From contig JAGPXD010000001.1 of assembly GCA_020746995.1 (NCBI GenBank), positions 1,612,001 to 1,676,000 of the forward strand: a DNA stretch of 64,000 bases, given 5' to 3'. Source of the stretch: Plectosphaerella cucumerina (lineage: Eukaryota > Ascomycota > Sordariomycetes > Glomerellales > Plectosphaerellaceae). The position numbers were made by a program, and so were the translations under genes. Under the pieces are notes generated by a model. The model worked only from the letters and a program-made list of their open reading frames with translations. It was not told the DNA's origin and made no database searches. How positions within the stretch are numbered: position 1 is the first letter of the stretch; each line of letters starts with the position of its first letter. Of this stretch, positions 33,430 to 43,595 are shown one piece after another.

Positions 33430-33836
33430 GACCGAGCATCACCAGAAACAAATCACCACCCACCCCACTTCACTTCTCTGTATCTACTTGGCTCGGAACG
33501 ACCTATCGACTTCCCTGGGGCGGAGACGAGCTTTTTGCATCCTTGCTTTTCGAGGACATGGAACGGAGTTTAACGGGACAGACACACTTGCGAAAGACGG
33601 CGAGGCGACGGAGGCGTTGATGTTTGCCGAGTGCAGCCGCATTTTTTTCCCCGGCGGGCGGCCGCCACGCGCCCACATGTAGAAAAGGAGGCTCTCCATT
33701 GCGCGGGAGATTTGGCAATATTGAATCCATTACACGCATGCCCATTTTCTCACGAAGTGATGCCATGTCAGGGCCATGTGCTGTATGTTGAAGTTGCATC
33801 TGTTCCATGGTATCATCTATCTCATCGACTATTTGG
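33430..33836. other. Convergent 3' flank
   Basis: 407 bp between the TFIIS and cysteine-synthase stop codons. No gene or RNA recognised. Confidence 0.6.
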
Positions 33837-35201
33837 CTAATTTACATCCTTCTTGGCCAGCTCCAGACGGAGCGTCGCAAACAGGTCCGTCTTCTCATCG
33901 TCTTCTTCCAGCCCCATCTCGGCAACGTGCTTCCAGAACTTGCTCATGTGTCGCGTGCCCGAGTCGCAAAGCACCGTAGCCACACGACTCCCCTCGGGCA
34001 GGCGCATGGCAGCGACAACGGCAGCAACGCAGTTGACGGCCGAGCTACTACCCACAAAGATGCCATCCTGCTCAACAAGCCAGCGCGCCATGCGACAGGC
34101 CTGGTCGTCCGACACCTTGACAGCATCGTCAACAAGCTCACGGCCGGCCTCGAAGTTCTGCGTAATGCGGTTGATGCCGATGCCCTCGACGATGCTGTCG
34201 ACCTGCTGGCGGCGGCGCGTGCCCTCCTTCTCCGTCGGCGAGTACATGACGCCGTGGCGCACCTTGTTGTACAGACCGCTGCCCTGTGGGTCGGCGAGAA
34301 TGACGCGCAGGCTCGACAGGCCGGCCTCCTCCTTGAGATACTTTGAGATGCCCGAGATGGTGCCGCCCGTGCCTGCGCCGGCGACGAAGGCATCGAGGTT
34401 TCCCTCGGCCTGGGCGAAGATCTCCGGCCCCGTCGAGTCAAAATGCGCGCGCCAGTTGGCGGGACTTTCGAACTGGTCGGCGAAGAAGCCGACGCTGCCG
34501 TCACCAGCCTGTGCGGCGTGCTCGCGGGCGCGGCGGCGGGCAAGGTTGACGAAGTGATCCGGGCTCGTGATAGGGGCAGGGGTGACGCGTTCGACGACGG
34601 CGCCGAGGCGGTGGAGCAGGTCACTCTTCTCTGCGCTCTGGTCGCTAGGCATGCAGATATGGCAGCGGTAGCCCTTTGCGCGGGCGAGGGTGGCGAGGGC
34701 AATACCCGTGCTACCGACGGTGCCCTCGTAGATTGTGTCGCCGCGGCCGGGGACGAGCAGGCCCTCCTCCTCTGCGGAGGCGATCATGCTCAGGGCGACG
34801 CGGTCCTTGGGGCTGTTGCCGGCGCCGTTGAGGAACTCTGCCTTTGCGAGGATGGTGCGCCCCGTGGCGTCGCTGAGGCTCTTGATACGGATGAGGGGCG
34901 TGTTGCCAATGGCGCCTTCGATGCCGTCGGCGGCGGGAGGGGGGCCATCTGCGCGGGTTGATGTGGCTGCGGCTACGGCCACGTCGCCGGCTTCGCTCTC
35001 GTGGTCCTCGAGGGCGACGGGACCCCAGAATAGGGAGCTGCGGCGACGGTAGGGATCCTTGCGCCCGCCCGCCTTCTGCTGGTAATGCGCCTCGAGCTCT
35101 GGGTAGAAGTCCTTGAAGCCGAGGGTGACGAGGATGCCGGCGGCGAAGGCGAGGGCGACGGCTGCTGAGCCGTAGGCCTTGGGGTGGTCGGAGAGAGACA
35201 T
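33837..35201 (-). CDS. MCY1: Cysteine synthase 2 family, membrane-anchored mitochondrial PLP enzyme
   Basis: Fold-type II PLP enzyme of the O-acetylserine sulfhydrylase/cystathionine beta-synthase superfamily, intronless, 454 residues. An N-terminal hydrophobic helix (about 10-29) is followed by a basic stretch, as in yeast Mcy1 (outer mitochondrial membrane). The PLP Lys is about residue 132 in NSPKDR. The phosphate-binding loop is AGAGTGGT, and the substrate loop reads EGTVGSTG where CysK has SGNTG. The motifs GNTPLIRIKSL, GIGINRITQNF and SSSAVNCVAA are intact. These loop variants fit the cysteine synthase 2 branch (S. pombe cys12, yeast YGR012W). The physiological substrate of that branch is not well settled. 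The true ATG is at 35201; the frame extends six codons upstream from a GTG. Diverges from the NDUFAF7 homologue. Confidence 0.88.
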   Translation of the reverse strand: MSLSDHPKAYGSAAVALAFAAGILVTLGFKDFYPELEAHYQQKAGGRKDPYRRRSSLFWGPVALEDHESEAGDVAVAAATSTRADGPPPAADGIEGAIGNTPLIRIKSLSDATGRTILAKAEFLNGAGNSPKDRVALSMIASAEEEGLLVPGRGDTIYEGTVGSTGIALATLARAKGYRCHICMPSDQSAEKSDLLHRLGAVVERVTPAPITSPDHFVNLARRRAREHAAQAGDGSVGFFADQFESPANWRAHFDSTGPEIFAQAEGNLDAFVAGAGTGGTISGISKYLKEEAGLSSLRVILADPQGSGLYNKVRHGVMYSPTEKEGTRRRQQVDSIVEGIGINRITQNFEAGRELVDDAVKVSDDQACRMARWLVEQDGIFVGSSSAVNCVAAVVAAMRLPEGSRVATVLCDSGTRHMSKFWKHVAEMGLEEDDEKTDLFATLRLELAKKDVN

Positions 35202-35603
35202 GTCGCGGTGGTGTGTCACCAGGTCGCGCCCATGGTCTGGGGGGTGAAGGGGAGGGAGGGGGACTCCTGTTCGTGGTGTTCTCAGTCTTGAGTGTGAGGT
35301 CAGTAGAAATGTCCGGCCCTGAGCTTTTCGCGCTGGCGCTAGCGACGTGATGTCATTTTTTGGCGCCTGGACCCTGAGACTCGACCCCTGTTGGAATTTA
35401 TCGAGTGGGTGTTAATTGGAACTAAGCCCTGCGCAGATTACCCCGAGTCGAGCTCGGGCCAATGCACTGGGACAAACATGCTCGCTGAAGCTTTCTGATC
35501 CCATCGTCGACCATCACCACCGCATCACCTCCTGTCGACCCCGACCCCGACACTCCTCCCCACGGCAGGCACCAAATCCCATCACCCCCCGATCTCTCCG
35601 ATC
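35202..35603. promoter_or_regulatory. Divergent promoter between MCY1 and NDUFAF7 homologue
   Basis: 402 bp between two mitochondrial genes. CCAAT motifs occur in both orientations: ATTGG at 35415-35419 and CCAAT at 35459-35463. A C-rich leader precedes 35604. Confidence 0.5.
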
Positions 35604-37282
35604 ATGGACTCGCCGATAGTCACCCGCATCTTCCGGGAGCTCTTCCGCCACCCGGCGTGTCGGTCGAGGCAAAACTTCTCCCGCCTCCGACAGGCCGCTG
35701 CCGCCTCCAGACACGTGCCCCGGCTACACCACCACCACCAGCGCAGGCATTATGCCGTCAAAACGCGGCTGGTGCCGGGCGAGAAGACCAACGAGAGCGC
35801 ATGGACGCCGCGGTCAGACATGTTCCCCCTGGACCGCGCCGCAGAGTTCGATACCTACGAGACAGTCACGGCTGAGGAGCTCAAGGGCCGCACCACCCGG
35901 CCGCAGAAAGTCAAGATGCTCATGCGCGACTTTGTAGATGGTACTTCTCCCTGCCTATCCTCCTGATAATTCTTGCTAACAACCCCCCAGACAGCTTGTA
36001 CAACCCCAACTACGGCTACTTTTCCAAAAACGTCGTCATCTTCTCCCCCGGCGACGCCTTCGACTTCCCCTCTTACGCCAACGAGCCCGCCTTCCACGCC
36101 GAGCTCTCAGACCGCTACACCACCTTCGAAGACGCCCTCGACGCCGCCGCCCCCGACGGCAACCGCAGCGACCGGCCCCTCTGGCACACCCCCACGGAGC
36201 TCTTCCGCCCCTACTACGGCGAGGCCATCGCCCGCTACCTCGTCTCCAACTACCGCCTCACAACCTACCCCTACCACGACCTCATCATCTACGAGATGGG
36301 CGCCGGCCGCGGCACCCTCATGCTCAACATCCTCGACTACATCCGCGAGATGGACCCCCAGGTCTACGCCCGCACCCAGTACCGCGTCATCGAGATCTCC
36401 CAGTCTCTCGCCGCCCTACAGTCCCGCCACCTGCGCGAGTCCGACTCCCTCGACGCCGCCGCCTCTTCCTCCTCAGCAGCCGCCGCCGCCGTCGCAGCGA
36501 GCCCCCACGCCGACCACGTGGAGATCATCAACCGCTCCATCTTCGACTGGAACGAGCCCGTCCCCTCGCCCTGCTTCTTCCTCGGCCTCGAAGTCTTCGA
36601 CAACTTCGCCCACGACTGTCTTCGCTACGATCTCACCACCGGCGAGCCCCTACAGTCGCGCGTCCTCATCGACGACCGCGGCGACTTCCACGAGTTCTAC
36701 GACCCCGTCCTCGATCCCGTCGCCGCCCGCTTCCTCCGCGTCCGCCACGCCGCCACCGCCGGCCGCTACCCGGTGCCTTACACCGCCAACCGAGCCCTGC
36801 GCGGCCTCGGCTCCGCGCTCAAGAGCAACCGTCTCTCCTCGCCAGAGTACATCCCCACAAAGCTCATGCTCTTCTTCGACGTCCTGGAGAAGTACTTCCC
36901 CGCCCACCGCCTCCTCACCAGCGACTTCCACTCCCTCCCCGACGCCGTCGAGGGTCTCAACGGGCCCGTCGTCCAGACCCGCTACGAGAGGCGTACCGTC
37001 CCGACCTCAACACCTCTGGTACGTCTTTCTCTCCTATCATACCCTGCCTCACCTCACTGACAACCCCTCCAGGTCCACCAGGGCTACTTCGACATCATGT
37101 TCCCCACAGACTTCAACACCATCGAGTGCATGTACCAGGCCATCACCGGCAAGCTCACCCGCGTCTCCACCCACGGTGACTTCATGCGCCGCTGGGCCTA
37201 CCTCGAGGACACCCAGACCCGGAGCGGCGAGAACCCATTGCTCTCCTACTACAGCAACGCGAGCGTCATGGTCACCGTCTAG
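35604..37282 (+). CDS. Complex I assembly arginine methyltransferase, NDUFAF7/MidA family
   Basis: Mitochondrial SAM-dependent methyltransferase. In animals NDUFAF7 dimethylates an Arg of the NDUFS2 subunit during complex I assembly. Exons 35604-35940, 35991-37018 and 37073-37282 (introns GTACTT..CCCCAG and GTACGT..TCCAG) give 524 residues. The first 50 residues are Arg/His-rich with no acidic run, a likely presequence. The family core starts with LYNPNYGYFSKNVVIFSPG. The SAM loop YEMGAGRGT lies at about 211-219, IEISQSLAALQ follows, and FLGLEVFDNFAHD contains the usual acidic motif. VHQGYFDIMFPTDF is in the last exon. An Ala/Ser insertion near 290-305 is species-specific low complexity. A functional complex I is therefore expected in this fungus. 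Confidence 0.92.
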
Positions 37283-37616
37283 ACATCATGCAGCGTAGGC
37301 CCGAGACACATATTGTAAAATATCGACATCATGTACATTATAGACCGGATAGACATGTTCATCCGTCCCCATTAGACAGGCGGCGGCAAGTCGCAGACGC
37401 ATGAGAAAAGTCCCGAGGAACTGCCCCTATTTGGAGGGGTGGCCTTGGAATCATATACCCCTTCACATTCATCTCTAGCCTCACTTTTGATTCAAAAGAT
37501 CCAAATCTTGAACATGTCTGGATTTTACACATTTTGGCTAAACCTAGCTTCATCATGAAGTCGCGCCGTCCCACCAGTCCGGCTCAAATTCGAACAACTA
37601 GTAGCTACCCTCCGGC
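37283..37616. other. Convergent 3' flank
   Basis: 334 bp between the NDUFAF7 homologue and alanyl-tRNA synthetase stop codons, AT-richer than its surroundings. Nothing recognised. Confidence 0.6.
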
Positions 37617-40316
37617 TCACAGCTTCAGCTTCTCCTCGAGCCACTTGGTCGCAGTCTCGACACCCTCATCGATGCTCTCGGGCTTCGTGCCCTGGCCCTG
37701 CCGCGTGGGCTCCTTGCCGCCGCTCCGGCCGCCGACGACGTCGCTAACGGCAGTGGCCCAGGCCTCGGCAGTCACGCCCTGCGAGGAAAGGTGGCTACCA
37801 ACGAGAACGCCGTGGACGACAGCGCCGTGGTCCGGTCCGCCCGCGAACAGGTAGACGGACCTCTCCTTGTCCTTCTGGACGGCCTTGACCACCTCGGTGA
37901 GGATTTTGGCATTGGCCGACACGGGCAGCTTGCCGATGTAGACCTTGGACTCGGGCTTGTCGGCAAAGTGCTTCTGGACGGCGTCGAGGGCGGCCTTGGA
38001 CTCGGCCTTCTGGGCCTTCTTCTGGAGGTCCAGGTTGGCCTTGATGACCTTCTCGAGCCTCTTGCGCAGCTCCTCCTTGGTCAGGGTCGAGATGACCGCC
38101 TGGCCGAGCTTCTGCGTGTACTCCTTGACCTCCTTCTCCTTGGCGGGGCCGTACGTCAGGCCCTCGATGGCGGTGAGCTCCTTGTTGAGCTCCTCGGCCT
38201 CGCGCTGGACCTGGTGGGCAGCGTCACCGGTGAAGGCGGTGACACGGCGGATGCCCTTGGCGATACCGCCCTCCTCGATGAGGACAAGGTCCTTGATGAG
38301 GCCGGTGCGGTCGACGTGCGTGCCGCCGCAGCTGGGGATTGTCAGCATCAGCGGTTAGAATGCAGATAGTGGCAGACTTACAATTCGACAGAGTACTTCC
38401 TCCACTCGGCGTTGTGGGGGTCCTCGAGCAGCTTCTCGATCGGGACGCCGATGCTGACGACCCGGACGGGGTTGGGGTAGGTCTCGCCGAACACGGCACG
38501 CAGGGTATCGATCTGGCGGGCGGGCTCCAGCTCAGAGTCGGCGCTCAGGACGGGCTCGTCGCGGCGGATGTACTCGTTGCACAGGACCTCGACCTTCTTG
38601 ATCTCCTCGGGAGTCAGGGCGGCCTTGTGGCTGAAATCGAAGCGCAGCTTGGCGGCGTCGACGACGGAGCCCTGGGACTGTCAGTGAGAATTGTAGAAGA
38701 GGGCAGCGACAATCTCACCTTCTGATCAACGTGGTCACCAAGAGTTTCTCTCAGCCTGTTATCAAGTCAGCGCTTATTCACTCAGTTGTATCAGTGAGTT
38801 TTGACATACGCATGGTTGAGAATGTGGGTGCCGGTGTGGTTGTTGCGAATAGGGGCACGGACGAGCTCGTCGTAGCAGGTCAGAACCTCATCGCCCTTGG
38901 CGAGCTTGCCGTAGACCATGTGGCCGTTGTGCAGAGAGTAGCCTCCGTAAGACTGCACGTCGAGGACGCGGAACTCGGCGACACCGTCGATGGTGATGAT
39001 ACCGACATCGCTGACCTGGCCGCCCGACTCGGCGTAGAAGGAGGTGGTGTCGAGGACCAGGCCGATAGGGGTGTCGTTGGAGATGCCCTCGGTGGAGTCG
39101 ACAAAGGTCTTGCCGTCGAAGACGAGCTGGACCTTGCCCTTGACGTCGCCCTTGTTGTACTTGGCATCGTCGTTTGTGCGGGGAACGCCGCGCTTGTCAA
39201 GCTCGGAGATCTCGTGGACGGTAAGCTTGGCGAACTGCTGGACGCCCTGCTTAACGCTCTTGCTGGCCTCACGGGCCTGCTCCTGAGCCTCGGACACCTC
39301 AGCATCGCTGAATGTCAGGCCCCGCTCCTCGGCCATAATGGCAGTGAGGTCAACTGGGAAGCCAAAGGTGTCGTAAAGCCTCCAGACGTCGGCACCACCC
39401 AGCTTGGTCTCGCCCTTCTTCTGGAGAGCGGCGGCGTACTTCTCGAACTGGGCCTCGCCCCTGTCGAGGGTCCTGGAGAAAGCCTCCTCCTCCTCGTCGA
39501 GGATCTCCTTGATCTCCTGCTGCTTGTCCTTGAGGCCGGGGAACTGCTCGCCCATCTGGTCGACGAGGGCGGGCAGGATGCGAGAGAAGAAGCTGCCAAT
39601 GTCGGCGTTGAAGTACTTGCGAGCGTAGCGGACTCCGCGCCTGAGGACACGGCGGATGACGTAGCCGCGGCCCTCGGGGCCAGGAACACCGCCGTCGGTG
39701 ATGGAGTGGGCGAGGAGGCGGATGTGGTCGGCGACGACACGGTAGGCGGTGTCGATGCCGTCGACGTCGTCGGCGCCGTACTTGTCGGTGTATTTCCGGG
39801 CGCCGGTGACGTCCTGGATCTGCTGGAAGAGGGGAGAGAAGACGTCGGTGTCGTAGTTGGAGCGCTTGCCCTGCAGGCAGGAGACGAGGCGCTCGAAGCC
39901 GAGACCGGTGTCGATGTGCTTGGCGGGCAGAGACTTGAGGGAGCGGTCGGCCTGCCTGTCGAACTGCATGAACACAAGGTTCCAGATCTCAATGACCTCG
40001 GGGTCGTCCTGGTTGACGAGGCTGGCAGCGTTGCGACCGCCGCGGATGTCGTAGTGCAGCTCGCTGCAAGGGCCGCATGGACCTTGGTCACCCATCTCCC
40101 AGAAGTTGTCCTTGGCGTTGCCGCTGAGGATGCGGTCCTCGGGGATGCCGACGGACAGCCACAGGTTCTTGGCCTCCAGGTCGGGCTCGAGGCCGAGCTT
40201 GGGGTCGCCCTCGAAGTAAGTGGCGTAGAGGCGGGTAGGGTCGAGGCCGTAGACGTTGACGAGAAGCTCCCAGGCGTAGCCGATGGCCTCCTTCTTGAAG
40301 TAGTCGCCGAAGGACC

Positions 40317-40347
<31 letters not shown>

Positions 40348-40706
40348 GTAGCTGTCCTTGCCGACATCGTCGAGGTCATTGTGCTTGCCACCGGCGCGGA
40401 TGCACTTTTGGGTGTCGACGGCGCGCTTGAGGGGGTAGAGGGGCGAGGACTGGGCGACGGTTCCGAGGAAGATGGGCTTAAACTGGTTCATGCCAGCATT
40501 GGTGAAGAGGAGAGTCTTGTCGTCGACAGGGCAGACGGAGGAGGAGGGCACTGGGCGGGGGAGTCAGCGGGGGGCGTCGCATGGGATAGAGGGGCAAGGG
40601 GTCGGCTGGTTTGTCTGTACGTACCAATGGTGTGCTCCTTGCCCTCGAAGAACTTGAGGAAGGTCTCGCGGACCTTGGCGGCCGGCCACTTCTGCTCCTC
40701 GGCCAT
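37617..40706 (-). CDS. ALA1: Alanyl-tRNA synthetase (probably dual cytosolic/mitochondrial)
   Basis: Class II synthetase that charges tRNA-Ala and edits misacylated Ser/Gly. Exons 40706-40625, 40550-38810, 38755-38719 (37 nt), 38671-38382 and 38331-37617 give 954 residues from the ATG in a strong context (ACCATGG). The catalytic core has FTNAGMNQFKPIF, GKHNDLDDVG, HTFFEMLGNWSFGDYF and GRGYVIRRVLRR. The editing domain has HTGTHILNHA and CGGTH, the two zinc-binding motifs. The C-terminal C-Ala region ends EEKLKL. No second AlaRS gene is in this window. The same frame stays open upstream of the ATG and encodes a mitochondrial-type presequence with no nearby ATG, so a second start is likely (see findings). 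Confidence 0.96.
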
Positions 40707-41917
40707 GGTGACGGCGGTTTCGATGGTCGTCGTCCGGGGTTGGCGCGATGCGGGGCAGTTTCTTGCCGGAGTCGTCGAGAAGCTTCTCGCTAGGGAGAAG
40801 GACGCGGAGGGGGAGGTGCGCGGGGCCGGGGCCTGGGCGACAATGGACAGTCGTGATCCGGGCGTACAATTCGCGTAGGGGTGTGTCGAGGGTGTCCTCG
40901 GGGATCGGATATGGTGCAGATGTCGCGACTGTTTGTGATTTTGGCGGTGTTGGATGTGGTGGTTTTGGTTTTGGTGGGGGGATGGGAATTTGATGCAGGT
41001 CGAGGGGGATCGGGAAGGAGGGGTCGTCGCACTGCGGGTGCCAGAGCTGGCGCTGGCGCTGGGGCGGGTGCTGGTGCTGGTGCGGGCACCGCAGAAAGTT
41101 CTACAAGAATGAGTCAAAGATACAAGAGCTGCCGAGCTGCTCTTGCTCCTGCCGCCGACGCTGCTGCTCCCGTCATTGCCGACGCCAGCTCTCCGCACCA
41201 CGCATGACCCGAGCCTCCACAGCTCCCTCATTCTGTTAGGAACTACCTGCAAGCTGGAGCACAGCAATGCTCATGCACCTGCTGTAACCCCCAATTCGTT
41301 AGCTTGCTTGCTTCCACTTGGTCGATCGAGTCCGCTGGCAGTCCGAGTCGCCCGCTCAAAAGGCCCGAGGACCAAAAGGCTGAGACCTGGACATCTTGAA
41401 ACCAACCTGGTCCCTTTTCTTTCTTTCTTCCCTTCTTGCGCAACACTCGCTCGCTCGCTCGCTCGACCACCCTCTCACACCTTCCACTCACTCACCGCTT
41501 CGAGCGCTCCTCTCAACCGACTCGACGACTACCCGTCTTATCGCGCGCGCGCGCCGGGGTCTACCGCCTTTCGCACCAGGCCCGTTGCAACTTACTTAAT
41601 CGTACACAGCCGCGAACGGAGGAACCCCCCAAAAAAGGAGCCTGCCTCGTCGCCGTCGCCGTCAACGTCGACTCGTCGCAACCGCGCCCAATCGCATTCG
41701 GCGCCGTTATCTGGAAAAAGAACACCGGCTCAAACGTCAATCTCGTTCGGCGGTGACTCCTCGTCGTCTGTCGCGCGTGGCGTCGGTATTTCGCGGCTGA
41801 CTGGCTCGCTCGTTGTCGCGTGATCTTTTCGTCCCAAGGGGTGAGAGAGAGGAAGAAGCCCCCAGCACAGACGACCTACCGAAAGCCCGCCCCCCTGGAA
41901 CAGATCTGCCCCGGAAA
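40707..41917. promoter_or_regulatory. Divergent region between ALA1 and the orphan conserved gene
   Basis: The left part (40707-40860) is leader that also encodes the AlaRS presequence. The centre has Gly/Ala-codon-like hexamer repeats (41045-41095). The right part is a C/T-rich leader with a (CTCG)5 tract. Confidence 0.5.
41446..41465 (+). repeat. (CTCG)5 tetranucleotide repeat
   Basis: Five perfect CTCG units in the C/T-rich leader upstream of the gene at 41918. Possibly length-variable. Confidence 0.85.
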
Positions 41918-42704
41918 ATGCTGCTGCGACCACCGCAATCACCCGCCGCCCACACCACTAACACGGCCCAGCACCCGCCCCCCGTGACCCGGGGCAAGCG
42001 CAAGGCTGAGTCGCAAGACAATGAGCGTCTTTCCAAACGCTTGAGTCTGCTGAACTTAGGTATGCATTATCCCCATTCCTTGTCACTTCTTGTGCTAACG
42101 ACTATCAGAACAAAATGGCCAAAAACTCTACGTCCCCGTAGAAAACCCAACACCTTCCACCACCCTTGCCGCGCCCCCCTCGGTCCCCGGCACTTCAAAT
42201 GTCACCCAGCCCGCTCAACCCCTGAGCGATGACATGCAGGTCGACGACACCAAACATAGAGTCTACATCTACTCCCTTGACGATGAGCTCTCCTCCTCCG
42301 ACTCGGAACCCGACGACGGCCGCCTCGTCTTCCTCCCGGACATTGAGCGCCACCTGCGCCGGAACCGCCTGCACCTCCCCGCCACAGAGCCGCCCATCCC
42401 GCGCCCCGTCCCCGTGAGCCCCGAAGGCGAGCTGGCCGGCATGCAAGTGGTTCTCTATAGCGAGCCCGCGTCCATCTCCGTCCCCGCCGAGAAGGACAGC
42501 GTCCGCAAGGCCATCATCGAGACACGCACCAGGACCCGGGAGCGCCAACGGCGAGAGCGCGAGGGCGGCGAGGCCGTCGAGATGCCACCACGTGTCGATC
42601 CCAGTATCATCGCCGCCGCCGCCCGCACCGCTCCCTTCCAGGCCAGCGCCGCCTCCTTCGTGCAGTCTCAGCCGCCCCAGGACGATGCCATGGACATCGA
42701 CTGA
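41918..42704 (+). CDS. Conserved-looking orphan protein, unknown function
   Basis: Exons 41918-42059 and 42109-42704 (GTATGC donor, CTAACG branch, TATCAG acceptor) give 245 residues. The N-terminus has a basic patch (GKRKAESQ...RLSKRLSLLNL) that could be a nuclear localisation signal. The centre has an ordered segment, HRVYIYSLDDEL, then an acidic Ser/Asp stretch and LVFLPDIERHLRRNRLHLP. Next come a region around MQVVLYSEPASISVP and an Arg/Glu-rich helix (RTRTRERQRREREG). It ends in an acidic tail, AMDID. The canonical intron, sustained frame and composition argue for a real gene. I do not recognise a family. A nuclear role is only suggested by the basic and acidic patches. Confidence 0.75.
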
Positions 42705-42971
42705 GGCGCCAATCCACGCCATCTTACGCCGTCATGATTCTCTCCACCTCACCTTATACCACATGTTACATCACCATAGTCAAGCGATTCTTTCTCCACG
42801 TAGTCTTTTGGTCCCAATCTGGAATTCCATGTCGCTATGTATCAAATCAGAGCAGTATCCTACCAAGTGAATTCGACACGCTAAACACCGCCCATCCGTT
42901 TCTCGTTCCTTCCGGCTCCGCCATGAATCCAGCTCAGTGACAGCAGTCCCGCACGCCCCTCCGCATGCCTC

Positions 42972-43595
42972 CTAGCGGAAGGGGTTTGTGTTTCCCGTGC
43001 CGTGCGTCGCGACGCCCGTCTGCTGGCCGGGCGGCGGCGGTCCAGACGGCGGCGCATAGTCGTTGGTGGTGCCCGACTCCTGCTGACCCCAGCCCTGGGC
43101 GGGGTTGACCTTGCTGCCGCCCTCTGGTGGCGAGTACATGGGCGGGCGCGACGAGGTGGGATCGTAGACGGGCGGCGGTGGCACGCCCATGTCGCGCATG
43201 TGGTAGGCATCTGCGGGTCGGTGGGTGGTCCAGCCGGGCGCGCGGGGGTGGTACATGGCCGGCGGGTAGGCGTATCGGGGGTCGACGCGGGCGAGGTCTG
43301 ATCGGCGGACGAGCCAGCGGTGGTAGCCCAGGGGCGCGAGGCCCTTCTTTATGCGAGAGCGTGCGTGGATGTAGCCGCCGACGATGTAGATCGAGAGTAG
43401 TAGGATGAGGCCCAGGAAAACGGACCACTTGACGATACGGCCGGTCTACAGGACATGTTAGCGAGCGATCGGGGGTGGACGAAGGGGGGAGACAAAGCGA
43501 ACCTCGCTGTACCACCAATGAATCTGGCGTCCATCCTCCTCGACAATCTGTCGGGCGAGTATCGACGCCGGTGATGACAACGTCGGGGTGATCAT
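42972..43595 (-). CDS. RCR-family single-pass membrane protein (Congo-red resistance / PY-motif adaptor type)
   Basis: Exons 43595-43503 and 43445-42972 (GTTCGC donor, CTAAC branch, TGTAG acceptor) encode 188 residues. A short lumenal N-terminus with IHWWYSE precedes one membrane helix at about 37-57, then a basic juxtamembrane stretch (HARSRIKKGLAPLGYHRWL) and a Pro/Gly-rich cytosolic tail with PPPPVYDP, a PY motif. This arrangement matches yeast Rcr1/Rcr2 (PF12273-type). Those proteins recruit the Rsp5 ubiquitin ligase and influence plasma-membrane protein sorting and chitin deposition. The function here is inferred from that family. Confidence 0.8.

Noticed and set aside
35973..37298. 441-codon Ser/Thr/Pro-rich frame overlapping the NDUFAF7 homologue
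   Set aside because: Shifted-frame shadow; the other frame has conserved methyltransferase motifs and clean introns.
38731..40878. 715-codon plus-strand open frame antisense to AlaRS
   Set aside because: Val/Leu/Asp/Gly-rich shadow created by the GC-biased third positions of AlaRS codons; no domain, and the opposite strand encodes a certain gene.
40707..41231. N-terminal extension of AlaRS from the in-frame ATG at 41231
   Set aside because: Would add about 175 low-complexity residues; only the last 48 codons look like a targeting sequence, so initiation nearer the core is more likely.
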